A stretch of DNA of 64,000 nt, from assembly GCF_000224145.3 (NCBI RefSeq), contig NW_004190425.2, positions 348,070-412,069 of the forward strand, written 5' to 3'. Source of the DNA: Ciona intestinalis (taxonomy: Eukaryota; Chordata; Ascidiacea; Phlebobranchia; Cionidae). Below, one piece after another: positions 15,301 through 37,231 of this stretch. The notes under the pieces were generated by a model, which saw nothing but the letters and a program-made list of their open reading frames with translations, had not been told where the DNA came from and did not search any database. The position numbers and the translations under genes were made by a program. Positions within the stretch are counted from its first letter, which is position 1. Every line of letters begins with the position of its first letter.

Positions 15301-17707
15301 ACACATATAAAATTTGAAAAGTTAGAAACAAGACTAGAGTAGACTACCATTTGTCCATTTAGATATTCAATGTTAAATAATTTAGATAATCAGTATAATT
15401 CGCTTTCTGAAATCATGCTGACATTAACGTAGCATAGCTAAAATTAGGTTTGATGAATCTTAATTGCTAAATGGCTGGTTTAGTGTTTTGTTTTGAAAGA
15501 AAACATTCAAACATGTCATAATAAACTTGGGTGTCACGTTTTAAAGGCACAGCTAGTGACACCTTGGACAAGAATAAACGTAAGATTAATATCTTATATT
15601 ATGTGTATACCCTTAAGCGGTGGAAAGGATAACTTCACTGACTTTATTCCAATGACACATTTAAAAAACTCGGTATAGGATAAATGGCTTATTGTTGATA
15701 CATATATATTTTACAGCCTATCAAGGTCAAGCCAATACAGCTTATAATATAACTTAACTGACTTCAGTGCAATAGCAAATTTAAAACACTTCGGAAATTA
15801 TACTATTTTACATAGTAACCTGTCAGTTTTGGCATCCATAATTCTCTCAAGTAATTTTGATCACCAGTTATTCGGTTTGCATATACTGAATAACCTGGTT
15901 GATCTCTTGCCAATGTTAAGTTTGTTCTACAGTCAACACCAATATAATATTGTGTGAGTCCTCTTATTAGACGCAGAGATGAGAGGTTGATAGAATCCAT
16001 TATTGTGCGGTATATCAACAGGTAGCCTGTCACTTGCTCAATATGCTGTAAAAGTAATAAATATATACCTAATATACATATTACATACCAACACAATTAT
16101 AAATAAATAGATAATAGTACAATAGTCTTGACAATTATTGACAATAGTTCTTAAAATGTAGGCACAGGGGAAGTCGTGGGTTATAACCATGAGAACATAT
16201 TTAATTTACCACAGAACTATTTAAATAGATTATTACTTACAGTATAATGGCACTTGAATTTTATTAAATAAATAAAGATCAAAAGTTGTGTCATAGATCA
16301 AAAGTTAGGTAACCACTAGTTTAAGAACACTAAATTTTAAAACGGCATGTAGATTTATTTAAAGTATTTTATTTAATTAATAAGGCATATCTTTTTGCCA
16401 CAACTATATAAACATAAACATTTTACAAAAAGTGCAAAACATAATTGAATCTCAAAATTTAAAGTCTGGAGCATTTGAACTAAATGACGAAATGTGATAC
16501 AGTCAACTTACATTTTTCTATTTTAAACTTTGAGTAACTTTTCGTTCAAAAATTGTATAATAAAAATAGATTACCTTTGTAAATTCTATAGTAGTGATAT
16601 TTCCAAATGGAAATAAACCAGTCAGCTCTAAATTTCCATTAACCAAGGTACAGTTAGTATACAGTTTTTCCAAGTTACTGTATTGGATTTCACGACTTCC
16701 TGACGAAGTCAGTTCGGAATTTGTTCCTTTGCAAGCTAAAAAAAAACAAAAAAGGTGAGAATTCTCGAAATAAAATTCTTTCTCTACGCATTATAATAGA
16801 ATTAGTCACGCTGAAACATCTGCATGGAATATAACAAGAAATTTAACAAGTTACGACCTCAATTACAAAACCCTTATCACAGCAGAACTCCTCATATTTT
16901 CCATGAAAACAAGGCACATACTAGGAAAACAAAGGGATGAACAATGCAATGCTTTGCGGAAAACAAATACATGACACTTGTATGGATTGTCAGAGTTCTA
17001 TTTCATGGAAACTATTGAATGTAATTACAACTAAAGAATTTTTGCTGAAACCCTTTTTAATTGGTTTTAACAAACCTATGCAAATTAGGCTATTTAACTA
17101 GGTTGCAGACAAAGTAAAATATTAGTTTTTGCAGCATTTTTGTGTTTTTTTTATATAATTATCAAATTTTCTCAATGATTTTTAAATGAATGAATGAATG
17201 AATGTAATGTTTATTAAGAACACAACAAATGCATGGGTTCAGACTTGCAGTGTAATACAAAAGAGATACTTACTGCATACAACTTTAACACAGCATTTTT
17301 CCTTCCCAGGATAAGGCAACACAAGTTTAGTTTTAGGAGGTTGGCATATCACTTGTTCTGGACAAACCACGTTATCACATTCTGCGGAAAAAAATAAAAA
17401 GCTTTAGTTTAAGTGAAAACCACCATAAAAGCATGACAGATAAAACAATATATAATATACATATATATATTTTAACCATTGTTTTATTGAAGAAGGGTTT
17501 TATTTTTAGCAAATGTAATGTGATATACAAGGTATTGTTTTAAACAATGAATGTTTAACGTCAATACAAAATCCTAACAAATAACAGTTACAATAAAGAC
17601 TTCATAATATAAAAAAACTGAATACACTCACCACTGGTGGATTCTGTTGTTTGTATGTTGAGACAAAGGACAACAAGCAAAACAACTATTGGATAGCAAT
17701 GCCTCAT
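162..17707 (-). CDS. ErbB/EGFR: ErbB/EGFR-family receptor tyrosine kinase (3' end outside window)
   Basis: Single-pass receptor kinase of the EGF receptor family; it binds EGF-like ligands outside the cell, dimerises and phosphorylates tyrosines. I rebuilt 27 constitutive exons plus one alternative exon on the minus strand. Every junction has GT/AG ends and the phases chain without a break, giving 1163 residues to the window edge (human EGFR 1210). Order: signal peptide, extra cysteine module, L1, furin-like cysteine region 1, L2, cysteine region 2, one membrane helix (about 761-784), juxtamembrane, tyrosine kinase, start of the tail. The ATG at 17705-17707 is followed directly by a hydrophobic signal sequence, which fixes the start. 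The last visible exon ends at 162 in a good donor, so the final tail exon(s) lie beyond base 1. Only one ErbB gene is visible here. Family identity is very secure; one-to-one orthology to a particular vertebrate ErbB is not implied. Confidence 0.96.
871..4682 (-). other. ErbB exons 20-26: tyrosine kinase domain
   Basis: Exons at 4515-4682, 3991-4077, 3300-3491, 2593-2748, 1774-1896, 1130-1229 and 871-968. All catalytic elements are present: GSGAFG loop (842-847), VAVK with beta-3 lysine 871, alpha-C glutamate in the MDEAY motif (890), HRDLAARN (catalytic Asp 967) and DFG (985-987). The PIKW activation-loop end, [16 protein letters not shown] and [16 protein letters not shown]-lobe motifs follow. 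The kinase therefore looks active, unlike ErbB3. The gatekeeper is Thr 918. The position equal to the hinge cysteine of human EGFR is Ser 925 ([11 protein letters not shown]). The donor at 1130 splits a TGT codon completed by GT at 968. Confidence 0.96.
1345..1544. mobile_element. MITE family A copy 1
   Basis: Family A is a roughly 190 bp palindromic element. Its ends read TATAGTAGGGTGGGG and the reverse complement, followed inward by a run with GATGGGACACC; the middle contains TTTGAATGTTCTTTGTTTAC. It has no coding capacity. TA at both outer ends suggests TA target duplication. This copy lies in the ErbB intron between 1229 and 1774. Confidence 0.85.
4748..4948. mobile_element. MITE family A copy 2
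   Basis: Near full length, in the ErbB intron between the juxtamembrane exon and the glycine-loop exon. A partial relative (one end only) lies at about 5515-5560. Confidence 0.8.
5339..5477 (-). other. ErbB exon 19: transmembrane helix and juxtamembrane segment
   Basis: 139 bp. It encodes [19 protein letters not shown] followed by a few more hydrophobic residues, then the basic stop-transfer stretch [12 protein letters not shown]. The juxtamembrane part runs to MVGE. A GxxxG-type small-residue motif is not obvious in the helix. In-phase 2, out-phase 0; the donor is GTAAGC. Confidence 0.95.
6776..6990 (+). mobile_element. Repeat family C copy in ErbB
   Basis: Complete copy between the exons at 6606 and 7163. 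A reversed partial copy lies at about 430-535. Confidence 0.7.
7480..7920 (+). mobile_element. Composite tRNA-derived SINE (family D)
   Basis: The core at 7585-7655 has a tRNA-like promoter: A box TGGCTCAGTGG and B box GGTTCGATGC. It is flanked on both sides by the family D unit, which reads like CAGGCATAAATCCTAAG with CCCACAGAGAATA. Related D fragments occur near 1036-1110, 3765-3860, 7000-7060, 28440-28500, 40330-40400, 45605-45690, 52183-52275 and 55150-55215. It is a retroposon and not a functional tRNA gene: no cloverleaf closes. Confidence 0.65.
8177..8368. mobile_element. MITE family A copy 3
   Basis: Full length, in the intron between ErbB exon 13b and the first cysteine-region-2 exon. 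It begins about 43 bp from that exon's acceptor. Confidence 0.8.
8540..8656 (-). other. ErbB alternative exon 13b (end of L2, no cysteines)
   Basis: Also exactly 117 bp with phase 1 in and 1 out, 354 bp beyond exon 13a. It encodes [18 protein letters not shown] and ends LRNQKE. It aligns without gaps to 13a over all 39 codons, sharing GGV, the T-I-x-W core and a following F, but both cysteine positions are replaced (Gly and Glu). Acceptor CAG and donor GTAACC are both good. Including both exons would keep the frame but repeat the segment, so mutually exclusive splicing is the simplest reading. A non-expressed relic is possible, but the open frame and intact splice sites argue against it. Confidence 0.85.
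9011..9127 (-). other. ErbB alternative exon 13a (end of L2, with cysteine pair)
   Basis: 117 bp, phase 1 in and 1 out. It encodes [18 protein letters not shown] and ends in PPSSC, aligning with the last L2 turns of EGFR including both cysteines of the terminal disulfide. Acceptor CAG just above 9127 and donor GTGAGA below 9011. It joins in frame upstream to exon 12 and downstream to exon 14. It is the version closer to other ErbB receptors. See 13b for the paired exon. Confidence 0.9.
10244..12812 (-). other. ErbB exons 10-12: first part of receptor L2 domain
   Basis: Exons at 12677-12812, 10641-10766 and 10244-10362. Exon 10 begins with [13 protein letters not shown], the junction between cysteine region 1 and L2, and continues with NCTIIEGSL. 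Exon 11 has [13 protein letters not shown] and exon 12 has [10 protein letters not shown] and [15 protein letters not shown]. These match the EGFR domain III beta-helix turns in order. The 1.9 kb intron between exons 10 and 11 carries a MITE and otherwise AT-rich sequence; a 137-codon open frame at 11890-12303 in it has no recognisable content. Confidence 0.93.
11134..11330. mobile_element. MITE family A copy 4
   Basis: Opposite orientation to copies 1-3, inside the long ErbB intron between exons 10 and 11. Confidence 0.8.
13593..14856 (-). other. ErbB exons 6-9: furin-like cysteine-rich region 1
   Basis: Exons at 14767-14856, 14239-14372, 13758-13893 and 13593-13700. Dense, regularly spaced cysteines follow the EGFR domain II plan, including [38 protein letters not shown] and YCVPKCP. 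In EGFR this region carries the dimerisation arm, so exons 7-8 are the likely place for it here. Phases in and out are 1-1, 1-0, 0-1 and 1-1. Confidence 0.93.
14913..16735 (-). other. ErbB exons 3-5: receptor L1 domain
   Basis: Exon 3 (16575-16735) opens with [10 protein letters not shown] and contains the conserved [13 protein letters not shown] beta-helix signature. Exon 4 (15820-16045) contains GYLLIYR and LRLIRG; exon 5 (14913-15047) contains EISAGNVFF and [11 protein letters not shown]. Together these match residues of the EGFR L1 ligand-binding domain in order. The donor of exon 4 is weak (GTTACT) but is the only one that joins in frame to exon 5. Several N-glycosylation sequons (NCT, NIT, NLT) are present. 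Confidence 0.93.
17274..17707 (-). other. ErbB exons 1-2: signal peptide and VWC-like cysteine module
   Basis: Exon 1 (17632-17707) encodes a signal peptide starting [17 protein letters not shown] and ends in phase 1. Exon 2 (17274-17381, 108 bp, phase 1 at both ends) encodes a 36-residue cysteine-rich piece including [10 protein letters not shown] and a CC pair ([10 protein letters not shown]). The C..C...CC...C spacing resembles the C-terminal half of a von Willebrand factor type C domain. Vertebrate EGFR goes almost directly from the signal peptide to L1, so this module is an addition. Its symmetric phase means it could be skipped without a frameshift. The VWC assignment is tentative, because the module is short. 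Confidence 0.8.
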
Positions 17708-18820
17708 GACAGGTTTGGATTAAACTTGACTATTTGTAACACATAGGCTCACTCCGCTTTAAGCAATTACTTAAATACCATCTTGTAGAAAAAGTTTACG
17801 ACAAATTAATCAAATTGAAAGTAAAAAATAATGATTCATCCAAAACACATCCTACATAAAACATATCCTTAAACATCAGATTACTGATTTATAATCTGAC
17901 CACGTCGATATGAGGTTATAAATATGAACTAAACCTGTTGGTAACATGGTCTATGTAAACAACATTATACTCCAATCTATGTTATAACATGGAGTAATCA
18001 TTCATTATCAAATCTTATCTATTTTTGATTCACGATTATTTGATTAGCATTTTAAAATCTATTTAAGACAAACAATGTTTTTACAATATGAATCATAAAG
18101 CTTGTACCGAAGATAGTCAATTTTAACCAAATTAAACTTTGAATCTTATGAAAAAAGACACGTAATTTAGTGGTATTCGAGAAATTATTACGAAACTTTA
18201 TTTAGCGGTTAATTTTAATTAATGTTTCAAAATTACAAAACGACAAAACTTTACAACTAAGCGTCTATCGTAAGTACTGTAAAGTTTTAATTTGATTACG
18301 ATACACGCAGCAACTCACTAACCACAACTACCGCCTGTCAATGTCTGCACCTTTACCGCTGTTTCCTAGAATGAAGTCGGTCGATTTCTTCGTATATTTT
18401 CTGGTTGCATAGCTCAAATCACCCTGCTCCATGCCGCTACCTAGCGGAAATAAAATTTAGAACACCTTTTATATTATCGGGGATGAAAAACTGTCGACGG
18501 TTTTGTATATTTAGTGTTGTTTCTCGGCATAAATGGATTGTTCACAAACCTCCAGTACACATGTTAGTTGTCTTGGAATTCTCTCACTTTTACATTTTGA
18601 CAGTAAGACTAGTTCAGGTTGTTTAACCGCGCGCAATGTCAGTACAGAGTGCCTTTCTCTTAACTATTAATTAAAATATAGTATTGTTGATAGTGTGACT
18701 GAGCAAAGTTTGAGCACATGCACCGTTCTTCTTGTTGGTGCATATTATCAAGGTAATTATATACTACATTGTCCACATCTTTGAATTGAATTTATCCTGT
18801 ATAAACTTGTACTTCTTTAG
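17708..18820. promoter_or_regulatory. Divergent spacer between ErbB and the HAD-only gene
   Basis: About 1.1 kb separates the ErbB start codon (minus) from the first acceptor of the HAD-only gene (plus). It must hold the ErbB promoter and probably that of the other gene. I see AT-rich sequence with no recognised repeat, and a somewhat less AT-rich patch at about 18300-18640. Open frames here are short and unconvincing. No core promoter element could be assigned with confidence. Confidence 0.45.
18799..18820 (+). promoter_or_regulatory. Acceptor site upstream of the HAD-only gene start (candidate trans-splice site)
   Basis: A TTCTTTAG acceptor ends at 18820, 10 bp before the ATG. Its position relative to the coding sequence is close to the acceptor of exon 7 of the full-length paralogue. 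No coding exon was found upstream, so it joins either a non-coding 5' exon or a spliced leader. Confidence 0.5.
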
Positions 18821-18830
18821 AAATTACACT

Positions 18831-23609
<4,779 letters not shown>

Positions 23610-24076
23610 ACTAGATAATCAGAACTGTTTTATCTATGCAAACTAATTTTTATTTTTGCTAATTTACTTCCTTTTTAATATTTATTATAATTGTGTCAAT
23701 AAAACATTGTTAAAATTGTTTTTGAGAGTTTAGTGCGAATAAATACATTCATAATATCATAATACTCTCTGCTTATATCATCTTTTATTCTTACGAACAG
23801 CATTTTTTGACTTTATTATAATTTAAAAACAAGGTTTAATTTTCCGCTTTATTTTACAACTTATTTTAGTTTCTCCCTTAAAGTGCAATATTTGGTTATT
23901 ATGAATAATTTTAATTCTTTTAATCCAGGTTGAATAATTTTAATGTTTGCATTAGTGATGCAGCAATAGTGCACATCACGTGGTTCTTAAGCCAATATTT
24001 GTTTTTCTGTGTCTAAACTATTCTGTCTGTAACCGCTGCACTTGTAACAGTTGGCTGAATTTATAAGACGATAGCC
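23610..24076 (+). other. Short spacer between the two EHHADH-type genes
   Basis: 467 bp with the 3' UTR of the upstream gene (to about 23720), AT-rich sequence, and a pyrimidine-rich stretch ending in an AG acceptor at 24050, 26 bp before the next ATG. The short distance and the acceptor are compatible with a trans-spliced downstream gene, but a separate promoter cannot be excluded. Confidence 0.5.
23698..23703 (+). terminator. Polyadenylation signal AATAAA of the HAD-only gene
   Basis: A canonical AATAAA about 90 bp after the stop codon at 23609. No other copy lies closer in the 3' region. Confidence 0.65.
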
Positions 24077-31900
<7,824 letters not shown>

Positions 31901-31911
31901 AATGTTTTATA

Positions 31912-31917
31912 AATAAA
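31912..31917 (+). terminator. Polyadenylation signal AATAAA of EHHADH
   Basis: AATAAA begins 12 bp after the stop codon, giving a very short 3' UTR if used. Confidence 0.55.
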
Positions 31918-32304
31918 AATAATATCATTTATTACTAACAAAGTTCACTTAAGTTATTAATTTCGAACATATACCTTCATTCTAATATGTTTTGTAACAT
32001 TGTAAATTTTATTTACCAGAGTTACTGTTTGATTAGGCTGAATGAAATTCTAATCCTATTAATTTAATTAGATATACATGCAAAGTTTAACATTATGTTT
32101 ATATTTAATTCTTTTTATAAATGGAAATGTGTTTTTGTTTAATTTTGCCTCTCTATGCAAGTAAAGCTTCAATAATTATTACTGCAGCGTTCATTGCGTT
32201 AAAATCATTAATTAAAGAATGTTATGTTAATAAACATAAATAGATTAAATTTTATGTGTGCTATATATTAGTTTTGTAAGTTACTTAAATGATGTAACTT
32301 GATT

Positions 32305-32565
32305 TATCCTCATGAGGGCAGAAAACGATAGTTATTATAACATGGGTGTGCTGTTTAATGCACCTCGTGGCAGCTTACGAGTTACCAAGTGCGTTACTTG
32401 GCAAATGATTACTTTTCCTATCTGGCTGATAATTTGGACAACCCATTAGTGACCACTTGGGTAAAACAATTGTTTTGCCCACAATGGTAGCAGCGATGAA
32501 ACTCATTACCTCACTTTGGGTTAAAGGCAGGTGCGCTAACCACTTTGCCTTGACACCGGATTCAC
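32305..32565 (-). mobile_element. SINE family B copy
   Basis: Nearly complete, reverse orientation, about 400 bp downstream of EHHADH. Confidence 0.75.
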
Positions 32566-33051
32566 AATGAGTGTACTCTGAAACTTATTACAAAAGCTGT
32601 TAATATATATATATTTATATATAAACATTATTGCACTAGTCTCTGTTTAAATTAAAACTATGTACAAGTTCTAATAATGTACAACGAGGTATACAGTTGT
32701 ATATTAGGGCTGGTTTGGGCATCACTAGTGAAACTCTAATAAATGTTATTGTGATTGCTATCTGTTGGGACCAAGAGTTTTCTTTTCTATTACATAACAT
32801 TTTTTATTTGTAAGTAAAATAGGCGCCGTTCTAGTGCAGATAAATATCCATATGTAAAGGAACACATGCAACATTAAATACTATGGTTAATGCCGTTAAG
32901 GAATTTGATTCGCCCCCGTTTTTTTTATACATATTTCTCAACAAAGGGACTTACCATACACATGAACAAAATCCCCGCTTTGTTGTTCAAGCACTTTTCC
33001 CAAGGTTGACTTTTTCTACTTTGCAGCAGTTGTCTCCTCTTTTTCCTCCTT

Positions 33052-33115
33052 TTTCTTTCGTTTCTTTCCTGTCTTTCCTTTCTCTCTCCCTCTCTCTTTC
33101 GCTCTCTCTCTCTCA
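33052..33115. repeat. CT-rich microsatellite
   Basis: Pyrimidine-only stretch that passes from TTTC-type runs into CTCTCT. It creates a false serine/leucine-rich frame on the plus strand and an Arg/Glu-rich frame on the minus strand. Confidence 0.85.
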
Positions 33116-33268
33116 CACATTGCTGATAGTTGAAGTTCACCAGGAATTTACTCCGTTTTGTCATCCTTGTCCAATATTTTGATTCTACAGAAAGATAGGG
33201 TTAACAAATATGAAAAATAAAAAACTCAATACTTAAGTTATAAAACAGGCAATTTTCGTTTATTTTGT

Positions 33269-33478
33269 CCGGCGCCGTGGCATAGTGGTTAGCACGCCTG
33301 CCTGTAACCCAGAGGTAATGGATGAATAAATAAAAAATAAAAAAATCCTCTTAAAAATAATCACCCACAAAGTAACATACATGGTAACTCGCAAGCTGGC
33401 ACGAGCTGTTAAACCCGTGTTAAAACGACTGTCGTTTTCCGGCCACGCGAGGATAAAGTAAGTTACGTATAGTACGAG
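33269..33478 (+). mobile_element. SINE family B copy with internal deletion
   Basis: Head GGCGCCGTGGCATAGTGG and tail are present, but the middle is missing. It stops about 120 bp before the TTAA element. Confidence 0.75.
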
Positions 33479-33596
33479 CATAGTACTCTGTTTTAGAGTG
33501 CATTATATCGTGACGTTTGGTGCGGTGCGTAACATCCGGACGATATTAATGTGCCGAGTCTCACAGTACTAAAATAGCATCTTATCAGATGCTTAA

Positions 33597-34134
33597 AGGG
33601 CCTAAACACACCCCAAATGTACTTCGCTTTAATCGATATAGAGTGTGTTTTTCTAATTCCAACGACACCTTACTTGTTTTAATCGGTTCTGTATAACCAA
33701 AGATATTCCAGCTCAAACACCGTGAAATTCAAAAAACTGATTTGAAAGTTGCGTGGCGAAAAAAATTGAGAAGTGTACTACCCACGTGACAAACACGTAA
33801 CAAAATTGTTGAAGCGTGGCCGCTCTCATTCAGAAAGGCGAGAGGCAGTGTTTTCAGCGAAAAACGAGAGAACAAAAAAAACGCAAAAAAGCACAAAAAA
33901 AACGCAAGTTTCGCTTTTACGAATGAATCAGTCACGTGACTAGTACGTTCCTACGTCACAATCACGGAGCTCGTAGTAAAAAAAAGATAGCGCTAGAGAT
34001 CACTGTTTGAGGACGAATATCTCCGCCTATACTGGACCAATTTTAATAAGCAAAGTATTTTTGGAATCAATAAAACGGTCGCTTTATGAATTTACCATAA
34101 AAAATAAAAGTGACGTGGGGTGTGTTTAGGCCCT
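33597..34134. mobile_element. Non-autonomous DNA transposon with TTAA flanks
   Basis: A 538 bp element bounded by perfect terminal inverted repeats beginning AGGGCCTAAACACACCCCA. TTAA lies immediately outside both ends (33593-33596 and 34135-34138). The TTAA target duplication is the habit of the piggyBac superfamily; the ends do not prove that superfamily. No transposase frame is present, so it would need one supplied in trans. The interior is richer in GC than the flanks and has several CACGTGA/TCACGTG-type motifs. Confidence 0.75.
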
Positions 34135-34138
34135 TTAA

Positions 34139-34889
34139 GGTGATCCATATTTTCTTAAATCGCACTAAGTTCGATGTGTTATCATCCGTTCACAAGACCA
34201 TCATACTAAAATTGGACATTGAATTAAATGAAAAATATTAGCAACCGAACATGTTTGATGCCAGATCGTTTAAGTAAGAGTTAAAAGGAAACCAAGATCA
34301 GCCATCGGAGGTGTTTGGTTAGTAAAAAGAGACTAAGAACGTGCGCGCGAGGGGAGAAAGAGTGTGACACATGCGTCGATGGGGTAAGATGTAAGTTGTA
34401 AGAAGAATTGTAAATAAAGTTTCTACAATCTACACTGTATGGCTCAAATGGCCAAATGGCTGTGTATGCATGAACTTTTTGACCATTCTTCAACGCCTTT
34501 TGTTTAATCTGCATTTGTTAATTTCGCGGGCATATTTACTAAATAGCATTAGTAAAGTGCAGCATATGTTAGATCTACCTTTACGATCAATCAACTATAT
34601 ACAGCTAAAACAGAAAGGCTTAGCAAACAAAGTTAGTAGAGGTGTTAAGCAAACTCAAATGACTTGAACCACATATAATGATGCATATGGATGCGTTTTT
34701 TGTTTAAAATTTGTGATAATGTTATTTTGTATAACATACTTGTTTGCCAATTGCCCAGTTTATGTGGTTTAACTTAAACATTTCTGTTTTAAATATATAT
34801 ACTGTAGCTTATCCTACTATTAATTCGCTTGTATGCCTATGCTGTATTTAGGATTTGTTAAATCAAGTGTGCTTCAACAGTTAAAAAAT
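34139..34889. other. Spacer with no recognised feature
   Basis: AT-rich sequence between two transposable elements. Short open frames on both strands lack recognisable domains, and codon use looks random. I see no gene. Confidence 0.6.
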
Positions 34890-35060
34890 ATATGGTGCTG
34901 GTGAAGAGTCTTCCCCCCCCACCTTATTTGCTTACCACTAACCCCTAACCACCAACCACTAACCCCTATAACCACTAACTACTAATCCCTATAACACCTA
35001 ACCCCCTAACCTAGGGGTTAGCAAATAAGGTGGAGGGGAAGATTCTCCACTAGCACCCAA
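34890..35060. mobile_element. Palindromic element with CCCTAA-like filling
   Basis: Imperfect terminal inverted repeats of about 45 bp (left GGTGCTGGTGAAGAGTCTTC, right its near reverse complement) enclose degenerate repeats of the kind CTAACCCCTAACC and CACTAACC. The structure would fold into a long hairpin. It lies about 130 bp upstream of ADAT2. Confidence 0.65.
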
Positions 35061-35176
35061 TATACTATTAAATTAACTGATTGCTATGCTAATTAATCTG
35101 TATTGAAAAAATAAATGCAATTCCGATATGCAGATTATGATAGTCTAACAATAAATAATTGCAAAGAGTCATTTAA

Positions 35177-35725
<549 letters not shown>

Positions 35726-36355
35726 TTTAGATCTTGAAATTCACTGTAGCATTTTGGCAAATCTCATAAATCCGCCACAAAGTATGTGTCACATCAATAC
35801 TGGAAGAAAGTTTAGCGAATCACATGTAGTTGATAAACTGTCGTATTCTCAAAATCAACAAACCAAACTTTTATGGCAATCGTTACATTTGGTGAACTTT
35901 AAGAAGGGGCAAAAAAATAATGAATCTTTTTTTAGTTACAAAAACTTGTTTTTCTATTTCAGAGAAAAAAATTCTGTCCATGTTTTATAAAGTTTATAGG
36001 CTTTGAACGAGTTTAAATGTTAGGTGTTTAACTTATAACAGAAAGAGGTCTAAATTAATGTGGATACGAGAGGTTTGTTTTTTTTTCTCATTTTGCACAA
36101 CTTCTATGCTTTTTCTGCATAAGAAATCAAAATCTTGCATTTTGAAATTTTGGGTTTGCAAGTCTTTGATTTATTTAGTTTTTGGTATAAACTGTTATTT
36201 TTTATGCTACAAAAAATGAACATATTTTAAAACATGAATAAAAAATATATATAGATAAAAACAAGAAAAGGGTAAATAAATAAAAAAATAGATTTTTCAA
36301 TAACCCCGCCAGTCATCATAAATAGAACATTTCATTTCAGGCCTAACCTTGGGAC
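35726..36355 (+). other. ADAT2-MAP3K4 spacer: polyA signal then acceptor
   Basis: Contains the ADAT2 3' UTR with AATAAA at 36237-36242, then about 98 bp to a strong TTTCAG acceptor at 36340, 15 bp before the MAP3K4 ATG. An in-frame TAA lies between that acceptor and the ATG. The compact polyA-to-acceptor spacing is the pattern of tunicate operons resolved by spliced-leader trans-splicing. A 90-codon open frame at 35718-35990 has no recognisable content. Confidence 0.55.
36237..36242 (+). terminator. Polyadenylation signal AATAAA of ADAT2
   Basis: Canonical hexamer about 510 bp after the stop codon and about 98 bp before the next acceptor. Confidence 0.5.
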
Positions 36356-37196
36356 ATGGACAAAAAGGAAAACCACAAGAAAATGGATCGAGTCCGTTTT
36401 TTTAAGGGTCTGCGCGTGTTGGCTGGTGTGGGTGGGTCCAGATACTCAGATAACATGAACCTTACACCTGATGCATCATCTGCAAAGTTTAGAAGTCACT
36501 GGAACGCCATGATTTGGATAGAACTTCAGGTGCCTTGTTTTGTATTTTTATTTTATGTGGGTGAGGTCCCTGCTATGGAAACTTGGATTTTGGCCGCAGT
36601 TGACACATATTTTGTTTTTAAATCACAGATAACCTGGGCATGATATGTAGCGTTTTGTATTCCCTTAAACCTAGTAAACATTAAAGTTAGTTAATATTAG
36701 GATCATGAATTTTATCTCTGCCCCCCCAAGTTACAAAAGTTCAGAATCACAGGGCCAATTAAATGCTTGTTTCCGCTTTCATATTTTTAATAGTCTGTTT
36801 TATTATCCACTTCAGAAGTAATGGTGGACTAATTGTATTTTTTTTAGTAATAAAACTTGTATTTCTGTGCTTCATTTGGTAATAAAATTTAATAAATTTT
36901 TTTTCTACTTTGAAGTAATAAAATTTAGTTTAACTGTCAAGGCTTGGCACAATGATCGAAGCGTGTTCGAACAAGACGAATGGTTGGTTGCAAACCGTCA
37001 GGCTGTCATCGGTAAATCATTAGAGGAAGTTGAAAACTTCAGTTTTTGCGGGAATGTACATCACATTAAAAATGGTATGTGTGCGATTGTTTAAACTTTG
37101 CAAAACAAGCTTCTAAATTCAAGAAATCTGCTACAAAGTTTGTACGCTATGAAGTAAATGACAACAGCTTTTTCAAACTGTCAATTTTGCCCTCTA

Positions 37197-37231
<35 letters not shown>

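Larger units (their letters stand above)
31918..33592. other. Spacer downstream of EHHADH, repeat-rich
   Basis: No gene is seen. It holds a reverse-oriented SINE (about 32305-32565), a TA microsatellite near 32600, a CT-rich simple repeat (about 33050-33115) and an internally deleted SINE (about 33269-33478). Open frames across the CT repeat come from the simple sequence and are not genes. Confidence 0.7.

Noticed and set aside
18405..18626. 73-codon open frame between ErbB and the HAD-only gene
   Set aside because: No domain, no splice link in frame to 18831, and located in the likely promoter spacer.
32883..33182. 99-codon serine/leucine-rich open frame and its antisense partner
   Set aside because: Both frames are produced by the CT-rich simple repeat.
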